Assembly: GCA_030441535.1 (NCBI GenBank)
Contig: JAUJFZ010000002.1
Span: forward strand, 398,023-462,022
DNA from: Betaproteobacteria bacterium LSUCC0117
Lineage (GTDB): Bacteria; Pseudomonadota; Gammaproteobacteria; Burkholderiales; Burkholderiaceae_C
Reading direction: 5' to 3'
DNA: 64,000 nt
The translations under genes and the position numbers were made by a program. Each line of letters opens with the position of its first letter. The stretch's first letter is position 1. A model generated the notes under the pieces. It saw only the letters and a program-made list of their open reading frames with translations. It had not been told where the DNA came from and searched no databases. Positions 46,216-55,548 of the stretch are shown here, piece after piece.

Positions 46216-47315
46216 ATCAGCCCGTCGCGTTGCCCCCAACTTTTGTATCGCAATTGGTGGCTTGGCAGCGGGCGCATGGCCGTCATCATTTGCCCTGGCA
46301 ACAGCAGCGTGAGCCTTATCGGGTGTGGCTATCTGAGGTGATGCTGCAGCAAACCCAAGTGGTTACGGTCATCTCGTATTTCGACCGATTCCTCACCGCA
46401 TTTCCCACCGTCCAGGCGTTAGCTGCAGCGCCCCAGTCTGATGTGCTGTCGCTGTGGGCTGGCTTGGGCTATTACAGTCGCGCGCGCATGCTGCATCGGT
46501 GCGCGCAGGCGTTGGTAGACCAGCACGGTGGCGTATTTCCAAGCACCGTCGATGCGTTGGTTAAGTTACCCGGCATTGGCCCCTCCACCGCCGCCGCGAT
46601 CGCGTCTTTTTGTTACGGCGTGCCGGTGAGTATTTATGACGGCAACGTCAAACGGGTGCTGTCGCGGTTATTGGCTTTCGAGGGCGACTTGAGTACCACC
46701 GCAGCGAGCAAGCAATTGCATGAAAAGGCGCAAGCGCTCTTGACACTTGGGCTGGCATCCGGCGCCGCCGCTCCATGCGAAGTGATGCCCGCTTACACGC
46801 AAGGGTTGATGGACTTGGGTGCCACCGTTTGCCATTTGCGCAGCCCCCAATGTGAGACGTGCCCCGTGCAATCGTTGTGCGCGGCGCGCGCAGCGAGCGC
46901 GCAAACCCAATACCCCGTTAAGTTGAAGAAGCTGAAGCGAACGACCGAGCGTTGGCTTTGGTTGCGCATCCAAACGCCCGGGGCGATCTGGTTAGAGCGT
47001 CGACCGCAAAAGGGTATTTGGGCTGGGATGCAGGCGCCCCCTTTGTTCGACAGCGAATTAAGTTTGCACACGTGGCTTCACGCGCAGGGCATCAGCAAGG
47101 TCGCGATTGAAAAAGCTGAAACAGGCGACGTGATTAAACATGTGCTCACGCACAAAGACCTGTATCTCACGCCTGTAACAGTCAGCTTGGATCAGGTATT
47201 TGTGCGCGCACCCGATACACTTTTGCAGGGGGACTGGGTACCGATAGAGGCTTTGATCTCAGCGGCACTGCCCGCGCCTGCCCGTAAATGGTTGCTGGGA
47301 GAAACGCGCCTTTAG
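46212..47315 (+). CDS. mutY: Adenine DNA glycosylase MutY
   Basis: Removes adenine opposite 8-oxoguanine; 367 residues. The catalytic Glu is in [12 protein letters not shown], the helix-hairpin-helix is [18 protein letters not shown], and the catalytic Asp is in IYDGNVKRV. The [4Fe-4S] cluster motif is [17 protein letters not shown], with the first Cys upstream (PCEVMPAY lies before it). The C-terminal NUDIX-like domain recognises 8-oxoG. It overlaps mutM and the convergent rapZ by four bases each. Confidence 0.95.
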   Translation: MNQPVALPPTFVSQLVAWQRAHGRHHLPWQQQREPYRVWLSEVMLQQTQVVTVISYFDRFLTAFPTVQALAAAPQSDVLSLWAGLGYYSRARMLHRCAQALVDQHGGVFPSTVDALVKLPGIGPSTAAAIASFCYGVPVSIYDGNVKRVLSRLLAFEGDLSTTAASKQLHEKAQALLTLGLASGAAAPCEVMPAYTQGLMDLGATVCHLRSPQCETCPVQSLCAARAASAQTQYPVKLKKLKRTTERWLWLRIQTPGAIWLERRPQKGIWAGMQAPPLFDSELSLHTWLHAQGISKVAIEKAETGDVIKHVLTHKDLYLTPVTVSLDQVFVRAPDTLLQGDWVPIEALISAALPAPARKWLLGETRL

Positions 47316-48235
47316 GCGTTGGCTTTCTTTTCGAGCTCTCGATGGCGCACCTGGGTCGACCATTCTTTGGCAAATTGGGTGCAGAGGGTTTGGGCTAAAT
47401 AAACGGAGCGGTGTTGGCCACCCGTGCAACCAATGGCAACCGTCACATACGCGCGGTGATCACGGGCCATTGAGGGCAACCATTGCAACAAAAACTCAGA
47501 GATCTGCGCCCGCATCTGATCGACCGCCGGTTGCGCACGGAGGTAGTCGATGACACCCTGATCCAACCCCGTTAGCGCACGCAGTGTTGGCTCGTAGTGG
47601 GGGTTAGGCAACATGCGAACATCGAACACAAAGTCTGCATCCATAGGGATGCCTTGTTTGAAAGCAAACGACTCGAACATCAACTGCAGACCACTTTCTG
47701 GGTTGTCGACTTCGATCAGCTGTTTAATTTGCGTTCGCAAACCGGCGGCACTGGTTTGACTGGTGTCGATCACATGCGCTTTATCACGCAAGTCTTTGAG
47801 GAGCTCGCGCTCTAAGGCGATGGCCTCCATGAGCACGCGCGTTGGGTTTTGTATCTTGGCATCGCCCGTCAGTAAGGGGTGTGCGCGCCGTGTCTCTGAG
47901 AACCGTCTAACCAACGCATCGGTTGTGGTTTCGAGGTAGATGGCGATCAGCTTTATACCTTGCGCTTGCAGTGTTTTGAGGTCCGCCGGAATCCCGGGCA
48001 AGCCGGTGGCACTGCGGGCATCCATGGCCACTGCCACTTTCCGTGCCTTGTGTTTTTGTTCAACGGCGACAAGATCCAGCAATAACTCAGGCGGCAGGTT
48101 GTCTACACAAAAGTAACCCGCATCCTCTAGCGCGGCAAGCGCCACCGATTTGCCTGAGCCGGACACACCGGTTAACAAGACCAATTCGAGTGCCCCGGCT
48201 GAGTCAATGCCAGCGCTTTCCAGCTTGAACGTCAT
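47312..48235 (-). CDS. rapZ: RNase adapter protein RapZ
   Basis: P-loop protein that senses glucosamine-6-phosphate and guides RNase E in enteric bacteria; 307 residues. Walker A is GVSGSGKS at 23-30, Walker B-like [13 protein letters not shown] follows, and the C-terminal domain has the [19 protein letters not shown] phosphate-binding motif. In other proteobacteria it lies with rpoN/hprK-ptsN; here it is behind recN with a four-base overlap. Whether it controls RNase E in this organism is not shown. Confidence 0.93.
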   Translation of the reverse strand: MTFKLESAGIDSAGALELVLLTGVSGSGKSVALAALEDAGYFCVDNLPPELLLDLVAVEQKHKARKVAVAMDARSATGLPGIPADLKTLQAQGIKLIAIYLETTTDALVRRFSETRRAHPLLTGDAKIQNPTRVLMEAIALERELLKDLRDKAHVIDTSQTSAAGLRTQIKQLIEVDNPESGLQLMFESFAFKQGIPMDADFVFDVRMLPNPHYEPTLRALTGLDQGVIDYLRAQPAVDQMRAQISEFLLQWLPSMARDHRAYVTVAIGCTGGQHRSVYLAQTLCTQFAKEWSTQVRHRELEKKANA

Positions 48236-49905
48236 GCTGTCTGCCCCTGGGCCAACATCTCAGAGGCATGCGCCAGTGATGTCTTGGATTGCACATCACC
48301 GCCCAGCATGCGCGCGATTTCTTGCGTCCTCGCGTCACCTGCAACGGGATGTACCTCACTGACTGTTTGATCCGATTGACGCGCTTTTTTAACCACCCAG
48401 TGGTTATCGGCGCTGGCGGCGACCTGCGCCAAGTGCGTGACTGCCAATACCTGTCGATCGCGACCTAAACGGTGCATCAACTGCCCGACGGTCTGTGCCA
48501 CCTGTCCGCCAATTCCAGAGTCAACCTCGTCGAATATCAAAGTTGGCGCTTCGCCCAAGCGACTGGTGCAAACCGCAATCGCCAATGCGATACGTGACAA
48601 CTCACCCCCTGAGGCTACTTTATTGACGGGTCTTGGTGGCGTGCCTGCGTGCCCAGCAACTAAAAACTCGATGTCATCGAGACCATGTTGCTGTGGCGTC
48701 TCCAGTAGCTCGATAGCCACCTCAAAAAGGCCCCCATCCATGCCGAGGGTTTGCATGGCCGTTGTGATCTCCGTGGACAGGCGCTTCGCCGCCTTCTCGC
48801 GGGCTTCATGCACGACCTTGGCCTCGGCCATCACCTGTTTCGAGTTTGCGGCAACTTGTTTTTTGAGACCCTCAATATCGACTGCCTCGTTCAAACTGGC
48901 GAGCTCAGCCTCCCACGCCGAGAGGCGTTGGGGCAACGTTTCTGGTTCGCATTTCAGGCGGCGTGCGTGCGACAACCAGTTGCTCACACGTTCATCCAGC
49001 ACACGGAATTCTGCAGGGTCTAGGTCGTTGTGACGGCCGTACAAATGCAGGCTGTGAGTGGCATCCTCAATGAGCGCCTGCGCCTGTTGCAGCACCTCGA
49101 CCAACGGGGTGAATTGCGGCTCGATGTCTGTGTGCTTTTCGAGGGCCACAATTGTTTTATGAATCAGGCCACTGGCGTTGTGATCGCCATCCTCTAGGGC
49201 ATCAGCGCCCAGTTGGGCTGCTTCAATCAGCGCCTGCGCATGCGACTGGCGGTTGTGCTCGGCATTGAGTGCCTCCCACTCATCGGCCTTGGGTGCCAGC
49301 TTGCCCAGTTCAGTGATTTGCCAACTGAGCCTTTCAGCGTCTTGCGCCAAGGTAGCTTGCTTGGCGGTCGCCTCGGTTAAGGTGTTTTCGCTATCCCGCC
49401 ATGCCTGCCATAACTCCGCGAGTTTGGTGGTGTTGATGCCGGCGTAACCGTCAAGCAAGGCGCGTTGTGACGCCGGGCGGCTGAGGCTTTGCCACGCATG
49501 CTGCCCATGAATATCAACCAGTGCATCGCCCACATGGCGTAGCTGCGTCATGGTGGCCGGGAAGCCGTTGATCCACGCTTTACTGCGACCTTGTGCATCA
49601 ATTTGTCGACGCAACAGCAGTTGGTGGTTATGGCGGTCACCTGCATCGCCATCCAAGCCACTCTCGATAAGCCAGTCGTATAAGTCGGGGGTCCCGTCAA
49701 CTTCAATCACGATGTCGCAGCGGTTGGCACCATGCCGAATCACGCCCGCATCGGCGCGCTGACCCAGTGCGATTTGAACCGCGTCGATTAAAATAGACTT
49801 ACCGGCACCCGTCTCGCCTGTCAGGGCGGTGAAGCCGTTTGACACATCGACCTCAAGTGTGTCAACGATCACAAAGTCCTTCAAAGAAATACGCCGAAGA
49901 CTCAT
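48232..49905 (-). CDS. recN: DNA repair protein RecN
   Basis: SMC-like ATPase for double-strand break repair; 557 residues. Walker A is GETGAGKS at 30-37. Coiled-coil arms fill about 150-390. The C-terminal part has the signature [14 protein letters not shown] and Walker [14 protein letters not shown]. It begins two bases after nadK ends and overlaps rapZ by four bases, so nadK-recN-rapZ is probably one operon. The nadK-recN pair next to divergent hrcA is a well conserved arrangement. Confidence 0.95.
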   Translation of the reverse strand: MSLRRISLKDFVIVDTLEVDVSNGFTALTGETGAGKSILIDAVQIALGQRADAGVIRHGANRCDIVIEVDGTPDLYDWLIESGLDGDAGDRHNHQLLLRRQIDAQGRSKAWINGFPATMTQLRHVGDALVDIHGQHAWQSLSRPASQRALLDGYAGINTTKLAELWQAWRDSENTLTEATAKQATLAQDAERLSWQITELGKLAPKADEWEALNAEHNRQSHAQALIEAAQLGADALEDGDHNASGLIHKTIVALEKHTDIEPQFTPLVEVLQQAQALIEDATHSLHLYGRHNDLDPAEFRVLDERVSNWLSHARRLKCEPETLPQRLSAWEAELASLNEAVDIEGLKKQVAANSKQVMAEAKVVHEAREKAAKRLSTEITTAMQTLGMDGGLFEVAIELLETPQQHGLDDIEFLVAGHAGTPPRPVNKVASGGELSRIALAIAVCTSRLGEAPTLIFDEVDSGIGGQVAQTVGQLMHRLGRDRQVLAVTHLAQVAASADNHWVVKKARQSDQTVSEVHPVAGDARTQEIARMLGGDVQSKTSLAHASEMLAQGQTA

Positions 49906-49907
49906 GG

Positions 49908-50828
49908 TTAGGCAGCGCCCTCATTCCAATGTAGTTTTTTACGCAAGGTATCGAAGTAGTTCCAGCCAATGGGGTGTAGCAGACGCAGGCCATGCGCGGC
50001 CGCACGAACTGTAATGCGGTCGCCCTTGAGCAAACTGGTGAGCGACTGCATGTCAAAGTTGGCAGTGGCCCCTAAGCCGCGAACAATCTCAATCACCACC
50101 TCGCACTCAAATGGCAAAACAATCGGGCGGTTGGACAACGTGTGTGGTGCGATCGGCGCCATTACCCACCCCGCCACGCTGGGGTGCACGATGGGGCCGC
50201 CTGCGGACATGGCATATGCCGTCGACCCTGTTGGTGACGCGATGATCAGACCGTCCGCACGCTGGTTGGCAACAAAATGATCGTTCACCTCGATGCGCAG
50301 TTCGATCATGCCGCTGGCACTGCCGCGGTTGACCACCACGTCATTTAGGGCCGAGGCCTCGAACACGCAATGCCCCTCTCGCCAAACCTGTGCTTGCATC
50401 ATCCCCCGTAATTCTTGGTCGTATTCGCCGGCCAGCATGGGCGGTAACACGTCCCGGTAATCTTCAAGCGCTATGTCGGTAATGAAGCCCACCCGGCCCT
50501 GATTGACCCCGATCATGGGCACACCATGGCTCGCCAAACGCCTACCAACGCCCAGCATGGTGCCATCGCCACCAACCACCACGGCGAGGTCACACTGTCG
50601 ACCAATGGCGTCGACATCCACGGTGGGGAAGTCGCCGATGCCCGTGTTCAGGGCGGTCTCCCGCTCCAAGCTCACCTCGAGCCCCTGAGCCGTCAAAAAA
50701 ACCGCCAAACCGTGAAGGTCTCTGTGGGTATCGGCTGCCTGGAACTTACCAATGAGCGCCACGTGATGAAACCGGCTCGGGTGAGCCTGCGGGCTGGTAC
50801 GTGCGGGGTCGGAGGCACTGGGTTTCAT
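49908..50828 (-). CDS. nadK: NAD kinase
   Basis: Phosphorylates NAD to NADP; 306 residues from the ATG at 50828. The [34 protein letters not shown] motif and the glycine-rich [20 protein letters not shown] are diagnostic. The frame is open to 50879, but that would overlap the hrcA start; the internal ATG (MKPSASDPA) leaves 49 bp for the divergent promoters. Confidence 0.94.
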   Translation of the reverse strand: MKPSASDPARTSPQAHPSRFHHVALIGKFQAADTHRDLHGLAVFLTAQGLEVSLERETALNTGIGDFPTVDVDAIGRQCDLAVVVGGDGTMLGVGRRLASHGVPMIGVNQGRVGFITDIALEDYRDVLPPMLAGEYDQELRGMMQAQVWREGHCVFEASALNDVVVNRGSASGMIELRIEVNDHFVANQRADGLIIASPTGSTAYAMSAGGPIVHPSVAGWVMAPIAPHTLSNRPIVLPFECEVVIEIVRGLGATANFDMQSLTSLLKGDRITVRAAAHGLRLLHPIGWNYFDTLRKKLHWNEGAA

Positions 50829-50877
50829 GATTTGCAAATTACAACATACCCGGGGGCGGAGTTCGTACAATACCCGC

Positions 50878-51897
50878 ATGTTAGACGAGCGGTCAAAATT
50901 GTTACTGAAGTCGTTGGTTGAACGTTACATTGCGGACGGTCAGCCGGTCGGATCGCGAACGCTTTCCAAGGCCAACGGCTTGGATCTGTCGCCTGCCACG
51001 ATCCGCAACGTCATGAGCGACCTAGAGGAACTTGGCTTGGTCACCAGCCCGCACACCTCCTCGGGCCGCGTACCGACCTCCAAGGGCTATCGCCTGTTTG
51101 TCGACACCATGCTCAAGGTCGACCCCGACAGCCTGGACCTGCCCGCCGGCTTACCCAAAGAATTTAGCGCTGATCAGCCCGTAAAGGTCCTTAACAGTGC
51201 CGCACAGTTGTTATCTAACTTGTCGCAGTTTGTCGGGGTTGTGGTCGTACCCAAGCGCAATTCGGTTTTCCGTCATATTGAGTTTTTATCGCTGTCTGAA
51301 AGGCGGGTGCTCATCATCATCGTGTCGCCCGATGGCGACGTACAAAACCGGGTGATCCACACCGCCGTCAACTACGCTCAAAGTGAGTTGGTTGAAGCGG
51401 CCAATTTTCTGAACGCCAACTACGCTGGACTCACGATGGAAGAGGTCCGGTTGCGCCTGCGCCGAGAGGTTGACTCGTTGCGGCGCGAAATTGGGCAGTT
51501 GATGCAAGCCGCCGTGGCCGCCAGTGAGGACTCTGGTGCCGACCAAGCCGATGTTGTGATCTCCGGCGAGCGGAACCTGTTGTCGGTCAGCGAATTTTCT
51601 GCCGACCTCAATAACCTGCGCCGCATGTACGACCTGTTTGAGCAGAAGGCCCAGTTGATGCAATTGCTGGACGGCTCCGACCGCGCAGATGGGGTACGCA
51701 TTTTCATCGGGGGCGAGAGCGAACGCATGCCTTATGAGGATGTCTCGGTCGTATCAGCAACCTACGAAGTAGATGGCAAAGTGCTCGGCACGCTGGGGGT
51801 CATTGGGCCGCAACGCATGCAATACAACCGCATGATCCAAGTGGTTGACATCACCGCCAAGATGGTTGGGCTGGCCTTGAGTCAAGGTAAGTCATAA
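50878..51897 (+). CDS. hrcA: Heat-inducible transcription repressor HrcA
   Basis: Represses chaperone genes by binding CIRCE operators and is inactivated when GroEL is busy; 339 residues. The N-terminal winged helix is [45 protein letters not shown], and the C-terminal part has [23 protein letters not shown]. The start at 50878 is fixed by homology. TACAAT at 50866-50871 ends only six bases before the ATG and no ribosome site is visible, so the message may be leaderless. A matching CIRCE lies at rpoH. Confidence 0.95.
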   Translation: MLDERSKLLLKSLVERYIADGQPVGSRTLSKANGLDLSPATIRNVMSDLEELGLVTSPHTSSGRVPTSKGYRLFVDTMLKVDPDSLDLPAGLPKEFSADQPVKVLNSAAQLLSNLSQFVGVVVVPKRNSVFRHIEFLSLSERRVLIIIVSPDGDVQNRVIHTAVNYAQSELVEAANFLNANYAGLTMEEVRLRLRREVDSLRREIGQLMQAAVAASEDSGADQADVVISGERNLLSVSEFSADLNNLRRMYDLFEQKAQLMQLLDGSDRADGVRIFIGGESERMPYEDVSVVSATYEVDGKVLGTLGVIGPQRMQYNRMIQVVDITAKMVGLALSQGKS

Positions 51898-51927
51898 ACG
51901 GATTTACTCCACTCGGCTGGCCATGCG

Positions 51928-52854
51928 TTATGCGCGACGGGCACCAATCAAAATTCCAGCTGTCACCAAAGCCAATCCCATGAGGGTGTTCGTTGACAAG
52001 ACCTCACCCAAGACCAGCGCAGCCCCCATCGCCGATAAGCCTGGCACCACCGCTGTGAGCATCGTCGTGCGAATGGGACCGAAGTAACGAATCATAAGAT
52101 TGAACCCGATCCCCGCAAGTACCACCGTTCCGACGCCTTGGTAAACCGCTTGAAAAACCACCTCAAGCCCGGGTGCCGTCAGCAGATGACTCTCGATCAA
52201 ACCCGCTGATGCCAATACAGCGTAAACCGGCAAGTAGGTGAAAACCGAAAAAACGGTTACTGCGATCGTCGTGTGTACCGGATCCAACCCCTGTCGGCGC
52301 ACGAAAACGCCATAGGCTGCCCAGCATGAGGCTGCGCTCATGAATAGCAAATCGCCCACCCATACATCACCACCTTCAAATGCCTTCAATAAGCTAGCGC
52401 CGCCAACGGACACACCACCGCCCAAAATACAGAGCAAGCCAATCCCACGGGTTCGGGTGATTTTTTCCTTCAACACCAAGATGGCAAGGATGGTCGTCCA
52501 AAGTGGCAAGCTGCCCGGCAGCAGCACCGAGGCATGCGCCGCCGGCGCGAAAAAGAAACCGCTGTGAGCCAGCGAAGCGTAAAGCACCGAGCCGAGCAGG
52601 CCGGTAAACACCGTTGCGCGCCAACTCAGGGGCGACAAACCCAATAAGCTCACCGAAGGCATCTTCCGCCGTCGCATCGCCCACCAAGCCCAAGGCAGCA
52701 GCACAAAACCAGCACCCAAAATCCGCAGAAACACAATGTCAAGTGGCGTGAGGTTGTGCGCAACCGACGCTCGGGCGATGACAATGAAAGACGTCCAAAT
52801 CGTGATCGTGGTTGCCGCGGCAAGCCAGCCAACGGTTTTTGGTGTGAGTGTCAT
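51928..52854 (-). CDS. DMT-superfamily (EamA) transporter
   Basis: A third ten-segment EamA exporter, about 308 residues from the ATG at 52854; the frame extends ten codons further. The first segment is VGWLAAATTITIWTSFIVIAR. Repeat 2 ends with VPGLSAMGAALVLGEVLSTNTLMGLALVTAGILIGARRA. Substrate unknown. It converges on hrcA with a 30-bp gap. Confidence 0.86.
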   Translation of the reverse strand: MTLTPKTVGWLAAATTITIWTSFIVIARASVAHNLTPLDIVFLRILGAGFVLLPWAWWAMRRRKMPSVSLLGLSPLSWRATVFTGLLGSVLYASLAHSGFFFAPAAHASVLLPGSLPLWTTILAILVLKEKITRTRGIGLLCILGGGVSVGGASLLKAFEGGDVWVGDLLFMSAASCWAAYGVFVRRQGLDPVHTTIAVTVFSVFTYLPVYAVLASAGLIESHLLTAPGLEVVFQAVYQGVGTVVLAGIGFNLMIRYFGPIRTTMLTAVVPGLSAMGAALVLGEVLSTNTLMGLALVTAGILIGARRA

Positions 52855-52948
52855 GGCCGCGATCATACGTGCTGGGCGCACCACAGCCTGTCGCTTGGAG
52901 TGAGGCGTGCATCCGCAGTGAGCCGAACCCTCGCCCCGCTAGCCGCTG

Positions 52949-53590
52949 TTAAATACGCTTCTGCTGTTCTGCCGCCGATGGGGGACGGAGCATGATGAAT
53001 TTAGACTCAGGCACCAAATTGAAGTAGTCTCCCGGGCCACCGCCGCGTAAAACGTGGCCTGCGTTTGCAGTGTCGTAAACGCCGTCTACCAGCAAAGCGG
53101 AGTCAATATGAACGCCCACGACTTGACCGAGTACCAACCAGGTTTCCAGCGCGTCACCGTCCATGGTGTTGAGCTGGACAATTTGGCTGACCTTGCATTC
53201 AAAGTTCACGCGGCTTTCTTTCACCCGCGGTGCTTTGACGATGGTTGACGCGACCGGTGTCAATCCACCAAGCTCAAACTCACTGACGCCCAAGGGCACC
53301 ACGGCGCAGGTCTCATTCATGGCGCTGGCAAGATCAGATGTGACCAAGTTCCAGACAAATTCGCCTGTGGCACGCGCGTTATGTAGGCTGTCTTTTGCAC
53401 CAATGCTTGTGAAGCCCACAAGGGGTGGGGTGTAGTTAAACGCGGTAAAAAAGCTGTAAGGCGCTAAATTAAGCTGCCCTTGCTCGTTGCACGTAGACAC
53501 CCAGCCGATGGGGCGGGGTGCCACGATCGCGTTGAAGGGGTCGTGGGGTAGGCCGTGGCCCTCTTTAGGCTGGTAAAAATAGGTACTCAT
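52949..53590 (-). CDS. Flavin reductase-like (split-barrel FMN-binding) protein
   Basis: A 213-residue protein of the flavoredoxin / flavin reductase-like family, which binds FMN in a split beta-barrel. The core motif is APRPIGWVSTCNEQGQLNLAPYSFFTAFNYTPPLVGFTS, followed by SLHNARATGEFVWNLVT and MNETCAVVPLGVSEFELGGLTPV. It may reduce flavin for a monooxygenase or act directly as an oxidoreductase; no partner is adjacent. Confidence 0.88.
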   Translation of the reverse strand: MSTYFYQPKEGHGLPHDPFNAIVAPRPIGWVSTCNEQGQLNLAPYSFFTAFNYTPPLVGFTSIGAKDSLHNARATGEFVWNLVTSDLASAMNETCAVVPLGVSEFELGGLTPVASTIVKAPRVKESRVNFECKVSQIVQLNTMDGDALETWLVLGQVVGVHIDSALLVDGVYDTANAGHVLRGGGPGDYFNLVPESKFIMLRPPSAAEQQKRI

Positions 53591-53651
53591 GAGGCGTATC
53601 TTACCGAAATGACGGTTTTATGTAAGCGCCTTCATTGATGATGGACACGCC

Positions 53652-53978
53652 ATGGTCAAGCCACATTACTACGTTTATGTTGTCCTGTTAAACCCGCTGG
53701 TGCGTAAGCATGCCAAGTTTTTGCGGGCCAATACTGCCTACTGCGAGGGCTTGCCGTGGGTATATGTCGGTATGACGGGGCTGGACCCTGACACGCGTTT
53801 TGACAAAAACAAAGCCGGTATCAAAGCGAATCGGTACGTCCGCGATTACGGGGAACGCTTGATGCCCGAGTTGGTTGAAGACCTGCGCCAACCCATGACC
53901 TATGACGATGCGGCGTACCTCGAGGTAGACGTTGCTATCCGGCTGCGCGCCCAGGGCTTTGGCGTGTGGCAGGGCTGA
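53652..53978 (+). CDS. Small GIY-YIG-like nuclease-domain protein
   Basis: A 108-residue single-domain protein with the GIY-YIG pattern: HYYVYVVLL, then WVYVGMTG about 25 residues later. After that come an Arg in DTRFDKNKAG, a basic helix (KANRYVRDYGERLMPEL) and the acidic position YLEVDVAIRLRAQGFGVW near the end. No DNA-binding domain is attached. Such stand-alone domains occur in chromosomes and mobile elements. It is the last chromosomal gene before the tRNA attachment site; whether it belongs to the mobile region is unclear. Confidence 0.72.
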   Translation: MVKPHYYVYVVLLNPLVRKHAKFLRANTAYCEGLPWVYVGMTGLDPDTRFDKNKAGIKANRYVRDYGERLMPELVEDLRQPMTYDDAAYLEVDVAIRLRAQGFGVWQG

Positions 53979-54023
53979 TGTTGCGGGAGCGCGAAATACG
54001 TCCCCCAAGGGCGTCCAAATCCT

Positions 54024-54039
54024 CACCGTGATCACGGTG
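54024..54039. repeat. Perfect 16-bp palindrome upstream of the tRNA
   Basis: CACCGTGATCACGGTG reads the same on both strands and lies 40 bp before the tRNA gene. It could be a protein-binding operator, or the stem of a terminator for the GIY-YIG gene, though no T run follows. A TACAAT (54063-54068) just after it may be the tRNA -10 box. Confidence 0.6.
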
Positions 54040-54079
54040 GCAATCACCCACTGGCACCACGATACAATCACACCCGCGT

Positions 54080-54156
54080 GGGACGTTAGCTCAGTTGGTT
54101 AGAGCAGAGGACTCATAATCCTTTGGTCCACGGTTCAAGTCCGTGACGTCCCACCA
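54080..54156 (+). tRNA. tRNA with anticodon CAT (probably Ile2, possibly elongator Met)
   Basis: A 77-nucleotide cloverleaf with encoded CCA. Acceptor GGGACGT pairs with ACGTCCC, the anticodon loop is CTCATAA and the T arm is CACGG-TTCAAGT-CCGTG. The TTAGCTCAGT..GGTTAGAGCAG..GACTCATAATC..TTGGTC pattern resembles the lysidine-modified tRNA-Ile2 more than elongator tRNA-Met, but the two are hard to separate by eye. Its 3' end from 54112 is the island attachment core, so integration left the gene intact. Confidence 0.93.
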
Positions 54157-54158
54157 TT
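54112..54158 (+). other. Left attachment site of element 1 (tRNA 3' end)
   Basis: A 47-bp sequence from the anticodon loop through CCA plus two bases, repeated without mismatch at 61194-61240. Upstream of the core, GCAGAG is also shared between the two sites, with two mismatching bases between. Tyrosine recombinases commonly use tRNA 3' ends as attachment sites. Recombination between the two copies would release a 7,082-bp circle. Confidence 0.92.
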
Positions 54159-54175
54159 AAATTCAACGATTTACG

Positions 54176-54204
54176 AGCCTCCAGTGTTAAAGCTGGGGGC
54201 TTTT
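54176..54204 (+). terminator. Intrinsic terminator after the tRNA, carried on element 1
   Basis: AGCCTCCAG and CTGGGGGCT pair (nine pairs, one T-G) around TGTTAAAG, then TTTT. The same hairpin is repeated behind the second att, so it belongs to the element end. It would insulate the integrase gene from tRNA transcription. Confidence 0.85.
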
Positions 54205-54233
54205 GTCTTTGTGCGTGGCGAGTAGGGGTTGCA

Positions 54234-55490
54234 GTGGCTCGCAGCGCGGCACTGAATATATTTGTGAATCCCAAGCAGCTATATCTGCGAGACGGCGAAG
54301 TGGTGTTGTACCGCAGACGCCACAGCTTGCAGTACCAATGTCGTTACAAACTAGCTGACGGCACGTGGTGCAGACGCAGCACCGCCAAAGCAAGCCTTGA
54401 GCTAGCCGCACTTGCAGCATGCGAGCTGTATGACGAAGCACGGTTTAGACAGCGCCTTGGCTTAGCACACCGCGCACAGTCTGTAGCACACCTCGCGCAT
54501 CTAACAGCACGTGAGCTGAGACGACAAATCGACTTGGGGCATGGCAAAAGTGTCTACGGCAGTTACTTGAGCTGTATCGAACGCTACTTCATCCCCTTCT
54601 TCACACATCAGCACTTGGAGTCTTTAACGCACAGTGACATCACTGAGTTTGAGCTGTGGCGCAACAAGCAGATGCAAAAGCAGCCCAAAGCCTCAACCTT
54701 GCAGAACTTTGCAAGTGCTTGGAACAAGGTGATTGCCACAGCTGTAGAGCACGGATACATCAGTGAGCGATTGCCAGTACCTCGTATGCAAGTCAAAGGC
54801 GCCAAAAGCCAGCCAAGAGCAGCGTTCACAGAGTCAGAAGTGCAGCAGCTACGCAGCTACATGGCAACGTGGGTGGAGGGCAGCAGCAAGGCAAACAAGT
54901 CCACAGAGTCAGCCATGCGTCACTTGCTGCGTGACTACGTAGAGATGCTGCTGCTCACTGGCATGCGGCACGGCACAGAGGCACTTGGTGTGCGTTGGAA
55001 GGATGTGTGTTGGCACACGCAAGATGGCAAGCGGTACTTGCGCATATGGGTAAACGGTAAGACTGGAGGCAGATGGTTGATCGCCAAACATGCGGCATTG
55101 GCGGTGCTCGAACGCTTGCATGCCAGACAAACATCCCTGAACTCGCAGTCTTTGGAAACGACATTGCAAGGCGAGGGCAACGACAAAGTCAACAAAGCTG
55201 CCAATCACCTCGTATTCACCTTCAGCAACGGCTACCAACCCACCTCGCTGAATGGGGCATTCAAGCGTTTGATGCGTGACAGTGGATTACTAAAGGATGC
55301 AGATGGACAAAACAGAACGCTTTACTCACTGAGACACACCTACGCCACGTTGGAGCTGCTGAGGGCAAACACTGACATTCACACGCTTGCCAAGCAGATG
55401 GGCAACAGCGCAGCTGTCATAGAGCGCCATTATTCGAAATTGACGGCGACTTTGGCTGCGGAGAGGTTGGCTAAGCACTATTTAATTTGA
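54234..55490 (+). CDS. Tyrosine recombinase (integrase) of element 1
   Basis: A 418-residue integrase next to its attachment site. The N-terminal arm-binding part has QYQCRYKLADGTWCRRSTAKASLELA. A core-binding domain fills about 90-190. Catalytic residues are R245 (TGMRHGTE), K276, R367 (SLRHTYAT) and the nucleophile Y400 (ERHYSK). The usual first His is Tyr364 and the later His position is Asn391 (QMGNSAAVIERHY), a variant I also associate with some phage integrases. It starts at a GTG 78 bp after the tRNA. By hand count it differs from the element 2 copy at about 28 of 410 positions. Confidence 0.93.
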   Translation: MARSAALNIFVNPKQLYLRDGEVVLYRRRHSLQYQCRYKLADGTWCRRSTAKASLELAALAACELYDEARFRQRLGLAHRAQSVAHLAHLTARELRRQIDLGHGKSVYGSYLSCIERYFIPFFTHQHLESLTHSDITEFELWRNKQMQKQPKASTLQNFASAWNKVIATAVEHGYISERLPVPRMQVKGAKSQPRAAFTESEVQQLRSYMATWVEGSSKANKSTESAMRHLLRDYVEMLLLTGMRHGTEALGVRWKDVCWHTQDGKRYLRIWVNGKTGGRWLIAKHAALAVLERLHARQTSLNSQSLETTLQGEGNDKVNKAANHLVFTFSNGYQPTSLNGAFKRLMRDSGLLKDADGQNRTLYSLRHTYATLELLRANTDIHTLAKQMGNSAAVIERHYSKLTATLAAERLAKHYLI

Positions 55491-55548
55491 CAAATCTTGC
55501 AATTTTTAATAACTTTCGAGCAACTTAGGTAAAAGTGGAGTCCATATC

